DNA from: Quercus robur
Taxonomy: Eukaryota; Streptophyta; Magnoliopsida; Fagales; Fagaceae
NCBI RefSeq assembly: GCF_932294415.1
Contig: NC_065544.1
Coordinates: 18,203,351-18,267,350 of the forward strand
DNA: 64,000 nt
Direction of reading: 5' to 3'
The translations under genes were made by a program, and so were the position numbers. Below are positions 51,301 to 60,894 of the stretch, piece after piece (positions within the stretch are counted from its first letter, which is position 1; every line of letters begins with the position of its first letter). The notes under the pieces are model-generated. The model did no database searches. It was not told where the DNA came from and saw nothing but the letters and a program-made list of their open reading frames with translations.

Positions 51301-51753
51301 CGGAACATTGGGCTCGTCCTCTGAAACCAGATGACTTGATTGAATACAACAAAAATTGAATGGAAATGAAAATTCAAATTCAAAATCGAAAGACTCACCG
51401 ATTGTTAACTGGTGGGATAAGGAGGAAGAGTACTCTCGAGCAGCGTTTCTGGCTTCTTCCTCGAGCGCGGCGACGTCGATATCCTCGCCGTCGGATTCCT
51501 CTCCGTCCTGGTTCTGGTTCTGGTTCTGTTTTGGTTGTTGTTGTTGTTGTTGTTGATTGGTGCTTGAGAAACGGGAAATGTGGTGGGGAAGAGAGCGTTT
51601 GGAGAGAGAAAGGGAAAGGGAAAGGGAGAGATGAATTGGAGAGAAGAAGGAAGGAGGTTTGGGAATGGGAATTGGGGAGAGAAGGGAAAGGGTTTTGGAG
51701 AGAGTAGTACTGGAACTGGAAGAGTAGAACAAGCTTAGCTCCACACCTTGCAT
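37170..51753 (-). CDS. DER: Plastid double-GTPase Der/EngA
   Basis: Twelve minus-strand exons: 51399-51753, 51253-51320, 47954-48037, 47531-47824, 44532-44671, 43012-43099, 42572-42757, 41684-41845, 39679-39872, 39345-39495, 37505-37670 and 37170-37234. They sum to 1953 nt (650 residues), in frame throughout. The N-terminus is a Ser/Leu-rich transit peptide ([20 protein letters not shown]), then a Gln/Asn tract and an acidic segment. GTPase domain 1 has GRPNVGKS at about 154-161, DTGG at 201-204 and NKCE at 295-298. Domain 2 has GRPNVGKS at 363-370, DTAG at 411-414 and NKWD at 479-482. A KH-like C-terminal domain follows ([20 protein letters not shown]). Two adjacent G domains plus KH is unique to Der/EngA, which helps assemble the large ribosomal subunit, here of plastids. 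The gene spans 14.6 kb because its introns host several mobile elements and a GH9 pseudogene. The 51253 donor (AAT|GTCAGT) is the least certain junction. Confidence 0.92.
38173..39007. mobile_element. Non-autonomous hAT-like DNA transposon in Der intron
   Basis: The left end CATAGGCAGAGCTAGG and the inverted right end CAGTGGCAGAGATAC form short imperfect terminal inverted repeats of the CAGTGGC(A/G)GAG type. Flanks are CATTCTCA (38165-38172) and CTTTCTCA (39008-39015), an 8-bp target duplication with one mismatch, as hAT transposase makes. No transposase frame is present in the 835 bases; a long poly-A run lies near the right end. It occupies most of the intron between 37671 and 39344. Confidence 0.65.
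42140..42350 (+). mobile_element. RTE-type LINE 3' tail in Der intron
   Basis: An open stretch reads [20 protein letters not shown] then [13 protein letters not shown], the very C-terminus of plant RTE/BovB-like reverse-transcriptase proteins (consensus RGRPK.T...W.....HVADP). It is followed by AAAGTTTTGGGACTAAGGCTTGG and a (TA)n run, which is the usual RTE end. Only the last about 200 bases of the element are present. Confidence 0.7.
43494..43742. repeat. (TA)n run and Stowaway-like MITE end
   Basis: A (TA)n run at 43494-43520 is followed by ACTCTCTTTGTCCCATTTTG, the typical terminal motif of Stowaway MITEs (CTCCCTCCGTCCCA). The mirror end was not found, so the MITE is either broken or more decayed on the right. 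A SINE has inserted just downstream. Confidence 0.4.
43760..43864 (-). mobile_element. tRNA-derived SINE, family B, copy 2, with 17-bp target duplication
   Basis: On the minus strand: AACAGCCTTGTAGCTCAAAA (A-box region), TAGGGTTCAACTCTCCC (B box) and CATTGTAACTATTGAATTAT at the 3' end, matching the copy at 32403-32514. Flanks TTAAGATGGACATTCTT (43743-43759) and TTAAGGTGGACGTTCTT (43865-43881) are a 17-base duplication with two differences. It lies in a Der intron. Confidence 0.75.
44814..47156 (-). mobile_element. Young 5'-truncated L1-type LINE in Der intron
   Basis: Minus strand, 2343 bases, inserted between two perfect copies of ATTACTAGTTACCACCC (44797-44813 and 47157-47173), the hallmark of target-primed reverse transcription. 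The poly-A tail is the T-run at 44816-44829. Protein-coding parts in order are reverse transcriptase ([71 protein letters not shown]) and the zinc-binding domain ([38 protein letters not shown]). The 5' part, with endonuclease and ORF1, is missing. Only one in-frame stop (TAG at 46447) and one frame change near 45760 separate the segments, so the copy is fairly recent. It lies in the same orientation as the Der gene and takes up most of a 2.86-kb intron. Confidence 0.93.
48614..50611 (+). pseudogene. GH9 endoglucanase (class C, CBM49) 3'-half pseudogene, antisense in Der intron 2
   Basis: Exon-like blocks with introns still in place: 48614-48703 ([14 protein letters not shown]...), 48926-49090 ([20 protein letters not shown]...), about 49263-49535, 49667-about 50010, about 50113-50188 (a Pro-rich linker, [20 protein letters not shown]) and about 50305-50611 (CBM49 carbohydrate-binding module, ending [13 protein letters not shown]). 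The GH9 C-terminal catalytic segment with [20 protein letters not shown], which includes the proton-donor Glu, is present. The N-terminal half with the catalytic aspartates is absent. Frame changes near 49325, 49507 and in the CBM exon, a stop at 49975-49977 and a T-run insertion near 50493 make it dead. Intact class C GH9 enzymes are secreted beta-1,4-glucanases. Kept introns mean it arrived as a DNA duplication, not through RNA. Confidence 0.88.
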
Positions 51754-51907
51754 TGTTGTGCTTGTGGGGTTGGGAAGCTTTGGCCTTGGCGGTTAAACCA
51801 TTTATCTTTATTGTCTTTTTTTTTTTTTTTTTTTCCTTTTTTTTCTTTTGCAAATTTGATTTTTTTTTTTTTTTTAATTTAGAAGCATTTGCTAAAATTT
51901 AATAGAA

Positions 51908-52304
51908 GGATAAATTATAAATTACACCCTTAAAATTCAGAGTGTTTAGATTTTACATCCAAAAGTTTTAGAATTTGACTTTTACTCCCTGATGTTTGAG
52001 GACATTTAAGTTTTACATTTTGACGTTTCAAAATTTAGATTTTACTACTTGAATTTTAGAGGTGTTTAGATTTTATTCCATAAAGTTTGAGAATATTTGG
52101 ATTTTACACCCTAAAATTTTAGAATTTGAGGGTGTAAAATTCAAATGCCCTCAAACTTTAGGGGATAAAATCCAAATTTTATAATGCCAGGATGTAAAAT
52201 CCATACATCCCCCAAACTTCAAGGGATAAAATCCAAATTCTAAAACTTTAAAGTGTAAAATCCAAACACCCCCAAACTTTAAAGGTATAATTTGCAATTT
52301 ACCC
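51908..52304. mobile_element. Palindromic MULE-type MITE, copy A
   Basis: 397 bases flanked by TTAATAGAA at 51899-51907 and 52305-52313, a perfect 9-bp target duplication typical of Mutator-like elements. The ends GGATAAATTATAAATTACAC and, inverted, GGGTAAATTGCAAATTATAC form long inverted repeats, and most of the element is a near-palindrome of 'TGTAAAATCCAAA..CCCTCAAACTTTA' units. The unoccupied site is seen at 35315-35323. No coding capacity. Confidence 0.85.
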
Positions 52305-52552
52305 TTAATAGAATTTGGAACAAGTTTGAGTTCTATATATTTTAATAAATTTAGATTTTAATTAATTCTCAACTCAAATCTATCTTTTCTCATTCTTAAG
52401 TAAGTCCATCGAAATGGACTGGAGTGAATCAAAATGGACCCAAGTAAACCGAGGCCGAAAGGGACCAAAATGCAATCATGTGAACTGATTTTTTTTTTTT
52501 TTTTTTAAGAAAAAAAATGGACTTCCCTAACTTCCACTTGAACTCACAATTA

Positions 52553-52722
52553 GTGTGCATTTGGGAACCGATTAAAAATTAAAATTATTTTATTATTTAA
52601 CTTATTTTTGCTACTATTTATGGACTCCACTGTACTATTTCAATTAACTTTTACCTTTATCTACAGTACTTTCAACAATAAGTTTTCAGTTTCAGCAAAA
52701 TAAGCGGTATCTAAACACACCC
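52553..52722. mobile_element. Small MITE with TTA target site, copy A
   Basis: 170 bases bounded by TTA on both sides (52550-52552, 52723-52725). The ends GTGTGCATTTGGGAACCG and, inverted, GGGTGTGTTTAGATACCGCT are imperfect inverted repeats. TTA duplication suggests a PIF/Harbinger (Tourist-like) MITE. The same element is at 56516-56685 in the second copy of the composite repeat. Confidence 0.6.
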
Positions 52723-52994
52723 TTAATATTATTTTATAATATATCAATTATAATAGAATGTCAACGACCATGATTAAAAAAAAAAGCTATAAAAATATGT
52801 GACATTAGATTTAAAAAAAGAAATCCAAAGTAAAATTGGATGGTACCAAAAACCTTGTAGGCTGTAATTCAACTAATTAGCACATTCTAGTGTCATTTAA
52901 AGTTCAAATCCCTTAATCCTAAGTATCAAATTATATACCATTATTTTTATCTTTTTCCTTTTCTAGTAGTGCTATAGGTAGTTTTATGCAATAC

Positions 52995-55800
52995 TGTAAG
53001 GTTGAATTTATTCAATCATTAGTTGGCTTTATTCCATGCCAAAATTGCTTGTAATTCAGCATTTAGAAACCCTGTTTTTAGGTGAGAATCATATAAGGAT
53101 AATGTGTGAGAGAGTGTGAAGAAAAGCTCAAGATTGTGCACTCAAGAAGGGCCTCACTACTGGATCTCGCGACTAGCGAGTCGCCAAAGGTGGCACACGT
53201 GTGAAGCATGCAGGGAGCTAAAGAGTCACGTCAGCTGTTGCACTACAAGACAAAACTTCCAGTCTGGCCAGGCAATTACCTCGCGACTCAAACTCACGAC
53301 TTGTTCCAGTCGCGAGCTCGAGTCGCCAGAACACCCTATTTGGTTGTAACTGACTCTTCGTATTTCATACACACCCTACTATAAATACCCTTATACTCAC
53401 GAAATGTAGAGAGTTTCTAGAGAGAATTTTGAGAGAGAAACCCTAAAGAAAAACAAGATTGACTCATCCACAATCTTCATCATTTGATTTTCCAAATTCC
53501 TCTACTCTCACCCTCTCCATTGATACATTCTTGAGAGGTACATTAGTCAAATCCTTATCTCACGATACCCATATCTGTGAGGAGGCATTTTGGTACTTGG
53601 GAAGCAGTTCGGAAGGGACCAATTCATTTTGGTTGATGCAATGGGCTATTGCGGGATCCGGTAAACTAGAGAAAACAAGGTTCGGCATAACCCTGTTGGA
53701 GTAAGAAGCTTGGAGGGTTTAGATGCACTGGATAGATTAGGCTTGGAGGGTCTTCTACTATTCATGTATCCCAACTTTATTCTCTAGTAGATTATTGACC
53801 GCTTAGAGGGCGACGGAGAGGTTTTTCGCCGAGAACTTTGGATTCCTCTTCGATAACACATCGTTGTGTTGTCTTTGTGTTTGCATCTCTCTTCCCTTAA
53901 TCTTTGCCTTTTAATTACTGCTGTGGTTGTGATTAATTTCGGTTTAGATTGTTTTACCAATTCTTTTTTAGCTTATATTCATATTTCGCACATACATTAT
54001 TTGATTATAAGCTTGTGTTGGTAATTTGTACATTGGGGGTCTAAACGTTTATAGGTGTTTTACACACTATTTGAACATTCAATTGGTATCAAAGCGGGTG
54101 CACTTGCTGTGGTTTAATTACCTAAGTGCGATCCTTGACCCCATTTGAGATGGATCGATCTCAATCTCTAAATGCTCCACCATATTTTGATGGTAGCAAC
54201 TATGCCTTTTGGAAGTCCGGATGAGGGCATTCCTATGTTCAATCGATGAGATTGTTTGGGATGTAGTAGATGTAGGATGGACTAGGCCAGAGGCCGCTAA
54301 ATCCGTATGGGATAAGGCGGCTCTCGCGGCAGCTAATGCAAATAGCAAGGCACTAAATGCTATTTTTTGTGGTGTTTCTCCAGATGAGTTTTACAGGATT
54401 TCTCACGTAACAATTACCAAGGAGGCATGAAAAATATTGGAGACCACCTATGAAGGCACGAAGAAAGTGAAGGACATTAAGTTACAGATGCTAACCACTC
54501 AATTTGAAGAGTTGAAAATGAGTGAAGACGAGTCATTCGACTCATTCTATGACAAGCTGAATGAGGTGGTTATTGGCAAGTTCAACTTGGGTGAGAAGAC
54601 GAAGGACTCAAAGATAGTGAGGAAAATCCTTCGATCATTGCTAGAGAGCTTCCGTGCAAAGTTTATAGCAATTGAAAAGGGCAAGGACCTTGATGATATC
54701 AAAGTTCAAGAACTAATTGGCTCACTTCAAACTTATGAGCTGTCGTTGCCATCACAAAGGAAGAGCAAATCCCTTGCTCTTAAGACAATTAATGAGAGGA
54801 TGGAAGCTCACAACTCATCAGATGAGGATGAGGTCAAGAAAGATGTGGCATATCTTGTGAAGAATTTCCGAAAATTCTTGAAGTTTAAGAAGAATGGAAA
54901 ATTTGCTGAGAAGGGAAAATTTCCAGGTTTCGGAAAGGAGAAAAAGGACTTCAAGAGGAAAAATGGGAAGGAGTCTCAATCCTCTCAAGGAATCACGTGC
55001 TTCGAATGCAACGGACATGGACATCTTAAGAAAGAGTGTCCCAATTATTTGAAAGGGAAGGGCAAGGTGCATGCCACTACTCTTAGTGATTCAGACTCTT
55101 CCAATTCAGATTCGGAAGAAAGCTGTGATGGAGAAGGGAACTACTCTACCTTTATGACCATTGCTCCCATCGAATTTTCGGATGATTTGAGTTTGCTAGT
55201 GGAAAAGCTTGGGGAGCACACTGAAGTGGAATCAATGGGAGTAGTAGAAGAATCTGATGTTGAGGATGATGAAAGAACAGTGGGACTGCAAGAAACATAC
55301 AATTCCCTCCTTGAGAAGTCAGGAGAATATGCAAGAATGGCTAAGGCAGCCACTAAAAAGATGAAGAGGGCAGAGGAAGATTATAGAAGTCTTCTAGTGC
55401 GATACAAGGAGATCAAATGTGAAATGGAGACGCTGAACGGAGAGTTAACCGAAGCTTATTCAGAAATCAAATTCCTTGAGCTTGAGGTGATTCAAGCGAA
55501 TGCTATAGTAGAGCAGGTTTCCTCAAAGAAGCTTGATGATGTACTTGCTCGTCAAAAACCATTCACTGATAGAAGCAGATTGGGATACACCAGAAAGAGC
55601 AGTTTGGCTGCAAATATATCCAAGGAAATGAAGTTTGTGAAAGCCAAGGAACCGATGGTAGCTACCACTACTGCTGAGAAAGTGAAGGTGGAGAAGAAGA
55701 GGAATGTGACTGACCAACGGGTTTTGATTAAGCCTCGTAACCAATCAGTGGTCAAACTTGAAGCTAAAGGGAAATCACTTCCAAAAACACAACGGGTTTT
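52995..55800 (+). mobile_element. Broken Copia-type LTR retrotransposon
   Basis: A probable 5' LTR runs from TG at 52995 to CA at 54081 (about 1.09 kb), with TATA-like sequence near 53381. A primer-binding site complementary to initiator tRNA-Met (TTGGTATCAAAGC) follows at 54083-54095. The gag region after it shows the plant Copia gag (UBN2-type) and a CCHC zinc knuckle (CFECNGHGHLKKEC, about 55000-55040). Protease, integrase, reverse transcriptase and the 3' LTR are not in the window; the element ends near 55800 against the second composite repeat. It is broken. Age cannot be set from one LTR. The 3' edge shares the short string TTTTCC with the start of the repeat. Confidence 0.85.
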
Positions 55801-55873
55801 CCTTTTTTTCGTTTGCAAATTTGATTTTTTTTTTTTTTTTTAATTTAGAAACATTTGCTAAAATTTAATAGAA

Positions 55874-56272
55874 TGATAAATTATAAATTACACCCTTAAA
55901 GTTTGGAGTGTTTGGATTTTACATCAAAAAATTTAAGAATTTGGCTTTTACCCTCTAATGTTTAGGGATATTTAAGTTTTATATTCTGACGTTTCAAAAT
56001 TTGGATTTTACCCCCTTAAATTTTAGGAGTATTTAGATTTTATTCCATAAAGTTTGAGAGTATTTGGATTTTACACCCTAAAATATTAGAATTTGAGGGT
56101 GTAAAATTCAAACACTCTCAAACTTTAAGGGGGTAAAATCCAAATTTTATAACGTCAGGGTGTAAAATCCAAACATCCCCCAAACTTCAAGGGATAAAAT
56201 CCAAATTCTAAAACTTTAAAGTGTAAAATCCAAACACTCCCAAACTTTAGAAGTATAATTTGCAATTTACCT
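55874..56272. mobile_element. Palindromic MULE-type MITE, copy B
   Basis: 399 bases between TTAATAGAA at 55865-55873 and 56273-56281; the same insertion, at the same site, as 51908-52304. It was present before the composite repeat was duplicated. The two copies differ by scattered single bases. Confidence 0.85.
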
Positions 56273-56515
56273 TTAATAGAATTTGGAACAAGTTTGAGTT
56301 CTATATATTTTAATAAATTCAGATTTTAAATAATTCTCAACCCAAATCTATCTTTTCTCATTCTTAAATAAGTGCATCAAAATGGACTGGAGTGAATCAA
56401 AATGGACCCAAGTAAACCGAGGCCAAAAGGGACCAAAATGTACTCATGTGAACCGATTTTTTTTTTTTAAAGAAAAAAAATGGACTCCCCTAACTTCCAC
56501 TTGAACTCACAATTA

Positions 56516-56685
56516 GTGTGCATTTGGGAACCGATTAAAAATTAAAATTATTTTACTATTTAGCTTATTTTTGCTACTATTCATAGGTCCCACTGTACTA
56601 TTTCAACTAACTTTTACTTTTACCTACAGTATTTTCAACAATAAGTTTTCAGTTTCAGCAAAATAAGCGGTATCTAAACACATCC
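56516..56685. mobile_element. Small MITE with TTA target site, copy B
   Basis: Same element and site as 52553-52722, flanked by TTA at 56513-56515 and 56686-56688. It is the same insertion carried along by the duplication. Confidence 0.6.
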
Positions 56686-56849
56686 TTAATATTATTTTAT
56701 AATATATCAATTGTAATAGAATGTCAACGACCATGATAAAAATTAAAAATAAAATAAAAAGCTATAAAAATATGTGACATTGGATTTAAAAAAAGAAATC
56801 CAAAGTAAAATTGTATGGTACCAAAAACCTTGTAGGCTGTAATTCAACT

Positions 56850-57652
56850 TTTAGGGATAAAGGCCCAAAATTGTATATTAGGCCTTAGGTTTTGGTCGGG
56901 GACGTTGATTAGTTCGAGGACGAAGACGAATAAGCAGTTGTGAGAGTGTTATGTTCAGAGTCTCATGAGTAACGTGCAAGCGGAAAGGTTGGGAAAGGTG
57001 GTCCGAGGAGGATTGTCTCCTCCAATAAACGAAGCACAGATCGAATGTATGTTTTATCACTTAAAGTGACATTCCAGGAAATGCCACTAAGAGGGACGTG
57101 CCTTATGAACGTACTGGAAGAATGGGAGCTCATAAATATCTAAGGGAAAGCTACTATCACCGCATTAAATACTCTGCAGCTAACTTTTTAGCTATATTAA
57201 TATGGAGAAGACCCCTGAATAGTGCTGCCTTGGCTACCTCAACTCATAGAAGGCCTGAGGAGATGTCCGATAGGACATGCACTCAAGTAGTGGCTTAAAT
57301 GATTAACAAGTGTAAGGTCAAGATCATCAAAAGGGAATTATGTAATGTAAGAGACCCTCCATGAAAGAGGATCAGAAAAGAGAGAGAAAAAGAGTGGTAG
57401 TAATCAAAATTGTATTAGTAATTTGTTCAATTGATTTATATTAGAACTTACCTCCTCGAACCATACCGAGAGTGAATTTATTTGGATCGATCCTTCTTGC
57501 TTTCGTTTAATTATCTGTCAAACTCATTCTGGCTGTTGTTCAACTCATTAGGGCCTAATTCTCTAACCTACTCTCTACAAATTTATTGTACTAAGTTCAC
57601 TGGGCCAATATCCTTTACATTTTGGGTTTGGGCTCCAAAACGTGTCCCTACA
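56850..57652 (-). mobile_element. Solo LTR, 803 bp, with verified empty site
   Basis: Flanked by CAACT at 56845-56849 and 57653-57657. Copy A of the composite repeat has the single CAACT (52870-52874) with nothing inserted. On the minus strand it begins TGTAGGGACACG, similar to the LTR starts at 4786 and 165; its other end (TCCCTAAA) has drifted from the CA consensus. No internal domain is present, so it is a solo LTR and a fossil. Confidence 0.85.
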
Positions 57653-57994
57653 CAACTAATTAGCACATTTAAAGTTCAAATCCCCTACTCCTAAGTATCA
57701 AATTATAGACCATTATTTTTATCTTTTTCCTTTTCTAGTAGTGCTATAGGTAGTTTTATGCAATACCTTTAGCATTTTTTTTTTTTATATATATAAGATA
57801 GAAATCTTACTTAATCAAATTTTTTTTTAGATAGTACTTTAACTTAATTTAAAAAAAAAATTAAGTGTATATGTGTGAAGTTTCCTTACCACATTCCTTG
57901 CTTCCCATCCCACAAAAAATCATATATATTTGTAGAGTGGCTATCACCAAGTTAGTTAGGTAGTTCTTTTTTTATTTTTAGCGAAGCAATCAAC

Positions 57995-58150
57995 AAACGT
58001 AGCTCATTGGTATGGGCCAAATGTCATGGGCTTATTCCTGAGGTCGCAGGTTCTATTCCTAAGCCCCGGTCTCACTCACACGGATCTGTGAATTATGATT
58101 TGTGCCACTGTGAAAGTGACGCTCTAAAATGTAAAATCTCCCCCATTAAA
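57995..58150 (+). mobile_element. tRNA-derived SINE-like element upstream of TAF8-like gene
   Basis: GTAGCTCATTGGTATGGGCC resembles an A box and GGTCGCAGGTTCTATTCCTA a B box at the right spacing. A non-tRNA body follows, ending CTCCCCCATTAAAAAGG. It ends about 70 bases before the TAF8-like start codon, so it may supply part of that gene's leader or promoter. No clear target duplication. Confidence 0.55.
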
Positions 58151-58220
58151 AAGGAGGCCTTGCCTAGGGTTTGAAGCCCCTTCTCCCCTTCTTCTTCTTC
58201 TTCTGCAACAACAAATCACC

Positions 58221-59114
58221 ATGAAAGCAAAGCCTCCTTCAAAACCCAAAACCCATCTTCATCTTCATCAAGAAGAACCCCAAAACCCATCAGAGTTCTC
58301 ATTCGCCATAGCCAGAATAGCAGTCTCGCAGATCTGCCAGTCAGTGGGGTACAAGGCCACCCAGCTCTCCGCACTCAACGCTCTGACCGTAGTGGCCACC
58401 AAGTACCTCGAGGCCATAGCCAAGTCGGCCTCTTCCTTGGCCAACACCTCCAACCGCACGCAGTCGAACCTGCTGGACCTCACACTTGCCCTCCACCACC
58501 TCGTTACTCTCCACACCTCCACTCTCTTCTCCCTCTCTTCCTCCGGAGGAATCATCAGAGACCTCGCTGACTTCGTCTCCTTCCATGACGAAATCCCATT
58601 TGCCAAGCCAATCCCACGCCCACAGATTACTTCTATTCCTTCCTGGGCTTCTACTTCTTGTTCTTCTTCTTTTTCCCATGTGCCCAAATGGCTGCCCAAG
58701 TTTCCTGATAGTGTTATTAGTTGCTCAGTGAATGAGAGAAAGTGTGGGGAGAGGTTGTGGGAGGATTCGGTTTTGGGTGGTGGAGGGATTGAAACTGAGT
58801 ATAGTACTAGTACTAGTGATGTGATTGAGCAGGAGAAGCTAAAGGAGGGAAAGCTTGAATTGGATTTGGAGAGAACAGGGAAAGTCAGGTTTAGAATTAC
58901 TACAACTAGAGGAAGAGGCGGTGGAGGTTTAAGGAGGGTTTGTAGAGAAGAGAAAAGGGTGTGTTGGAATCATCATAATCATCATTACAATAACAAGAAT
59001 ATCACCAATAATAGTATTAATGATGATGATGTTCTTGATGATGATGATCAAAGTAATGGGATTTTTGATGATGAGGGTCTGAAGAAGAGTGGCTTGAAGA
59101 GAAAAAGAAGATAG
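58221..59114 (+). CDS. TAF8: TAF8-like histone-fold (bromodomain-associated) protein
   Basis: Single exon, 297 residues. The start ATG at 58221 follows a TTC-rich leader, in CACC-ATGA context. Residues about 25-105 form a bromodomain-associated (BTP) histone fold: FSFAIARIAVSQICQSVGYK, TQLSALNALTVVATKYLEAI and NLLDLTLALHHLV. A Pro-rich segment with IPSWASTS and HVPKWLPKFPDS follows, as in plant TAF8. The C-terminus has a Gly/Arg patch, a His/Asn tract, an acidic run and a basic end (LKRKRR), probably a nuclear signal. TAF8 pairs its histone fold with TAF10 in TFIID, the general factor that loads TBP at RNA polymerase II promoters. It could be one of the shorter TAF8-like paralogues rather than TAF8 itself. 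No stop or frame damage is seen. Confidence 0.85.
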   Translation: MKAKPPSKPKTHLHLHQEEPQNPSEFSFAIARIAVSQICQSVGYKATQLSALNALTVVATKYLEAIAKSASSLANTSNRTQSNLLDLTLALHHLVTLHTSTLFSLSSSGGIIRDLADFVSFHDEIPFAKPIPRPQITSIPSWASTSCSSSFSHVPKWLPKFPDSVISCSVNERKCGERLWEDSVLGGGGIETEYSTSTSDVIEQEKLKEGKLELDLERTGKVRFRITTTRGRGGGGLRRVCREEKRVCWNHHNHHYNNKNITNNSINDDDVLDDDDQSNGIFDDEGLKKSGLKRKRR

Positions 59115-60458
59115 TAGTTGTTTCATTCATGTTTCTTTATATAAATCAAAGTGTAAATGGTCCCAAATCTCGAACTTGTTCACTGATGATGCTCTACACC
59201 GGCTTGGGGACCACTGACCAGTAGGATACGTTGCTTTGACAAGAGCTTGGCGCGCATATTATATTACTTTGTCATGGTTATAATTTTTTGGATAAGCCTT
59301 TGTGATGGTTATAACTTATATATAGTCTTTGTTCACATGACATGGAACACTAATATATATGTATTATAGCCTAGTTATCCCATCAAATTTTTGCTTCGAA
59401 TGGGTGGAATGAGAAAAACTTGTCTATGGCCAGAAATTTTTTTTGTTAAAGACTTGCTATTTTTTTATATATAGGGAAAAATTAAACTCAGAGAACAATG
59501 CAGTTTGTAGTTGAAGCCGCTCTCTCAGTGAGTTAATCAGCATGATATAAGTTTTGTTAATTGCTACTGTTATTCCAAGGCATTTACTCAACTGCTTGAA
59601 ACACAAATGGCCCTCTCCTAAAACGGAATTCTTCCTCTGCAAGGTAATCCTCGCATGAACAATTTTTCGGTCATCCTCTCCTAAAACGGAATTCTTCCTC
59701 TGCAAGGTAATCCTCGCATGAACAATTTTTCGGTCATCACAATATACCGCATAGCCTACTGCAACTGCACTAACTTATTAAGTACTTGTACACTAGAAAA
59801 GCCCGAATTTCAAGTTTCAACTAGAGAAAGCTATAAGCCAATAACACATCTTAGGGAATTATTGGCGCAAGGCCTTTTAAGTTATTTGGTCACGAAAGTA
59901 CAACAACTCTGTGACAGTCTCTGTAATATTGACTACGCCCAAAACATGCTGAGGATTGTAGTTTCTTCCACTGGTTTTAGAATTCAGCAATATTGGAACA
60001 ATAAAAACTAAAAAGACTACCCAAACCTGGCCATTAATGTTCTTTGCCCAAAATAATGCAATACCTGAAGATTTTTAAAGCAGGATTTTTAAATGCAGGA
60101 AATTGCAAGCAACTAAAGGTTGTCCCAACCTGGCTCTTGTTCAAGTTCATAAGCAGGCACATATACCATTTTGCTCACTAAGATGAATTAAGAAAAGTAC
60201 ATCACTCACGAGCATCAGTCATAAATAAGCTTCAAGGCAATCAAGCAAACTATATTTATGGAAAAGCATTCTGTTACATAAAAAGAACTTGTAGGGTTCG
60301 TTCACACACAAAAATAAATTTACTTCGTGCCGAGTATCTGGAAGTTGCTAGATTGAACTACATACCAAGTCATGACATATACATATATAATATTTCTCTT
60401 GATATATAATTGCAAGTTTTGATAAACAAGACAGAAGCCTCTGGCAGAAAGCAGCTTA
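59115..60458. other. Spacer between TAF8-like and VAMP genes
   Basis: Convergent spacer. It contains a perfect 63-base tandem duplication (59612-59737). The rest is probably 3' UTRs and unclassified sequence; no gene is supported. Confidence 0.5.
59612..59737 (+). repeat. Perfect 63-bp tandem duplication
   Basis: The unit 59612-59674 (starting CCTCTCCTAAAACGG and ending TTTTTCGGTCAT) is repeated without any difference at 59675-59737. Identity over the whole unit means it arose recently or is an assembly artefact. On the minus strand it stays open across both units because 63 is a multiple of three. Confidence 0.95.
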
Positions 60459-60858
60459 TTATTTTCCACAGTTGAACCCGTGGCAAACAGAGAGGACTAT
60501 GATGAGGATCAACGCTATCAGAATTCCCAAAACAATCAGCTTGATCTTCATATTCTGCAGCCACATTTTCCTCCGGATTTTTGTACCAGAGGTCCGAAAG
60601 TCCTGTGCCTGTAAGTAAATCAGTTTTCCCCATGAAATTGAGATGAGTGAACGCCATTTGTTTCCAAGGAAATAAAATCTCACAAAAAAACTCATCAACA
60701 TTGTTAAATAATGAGTTTGTATACTTTTTATGTCATTATAATACTAAAATTATGGAATTCATAATATGAGATCATTGAGGCACAAATTTGATGTCCAACC
60801 AATATGAGAGACTAATCTACCGGATCGTCTCCCCACTCTCTAGCATTTTTTTTATAGG

Positions 60859-60894
<36 letters not shown>

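Larger units (their letters stand above)
51835..52994. repeat. Composite repeat, copy A
   Basis: A 1.16-kb segment repeated directly at 55801-57766. It includes a Mutator-type MITE (51908-52304), a smaller MITE (52553-52722) and unclassified sequence ending TTTTATGCAATAC. It starts about 80 bases upstream of the Der start codon. The copies differ by scattered substitutions, more in the MITE than elsewhere. A partial relative, lacking both MITEs, is at 35230-35480. Confidence 0.85.
55801..57766. repeat. Composite repeat, copy B (interrupted by a solo LTR)
   Basis: Direct repeat of 51835-52994, containing the same two MITEs (55874-56272 and 56516-56685). It is interrupted by an 803-base solo LTR at 56850-57652. 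After the LTR the match resumes up to GCAATAC at 57760-57766 and continues into CTTTAGCAT. It therefore shows the uninterrupted version of the site at which the Copia element sits in copy A. Confidence 0.85.

Noticed and set aside
54000-55800. A host gene at 54.4-55.8 kb with a zinc knuckle and coiled coil
   Set aside because: The CCHC knuckle, the preceding primer-binding site and LTR, and the gag signature identify a Copia-type retroelement fossil, not a host gene.
58268-58699. Long minus-strand open frames opposite the TAF8-like gene
   Set aside because: They are mirror frames of a GC-richer coding exon; only the plus frame shows the histone fold.
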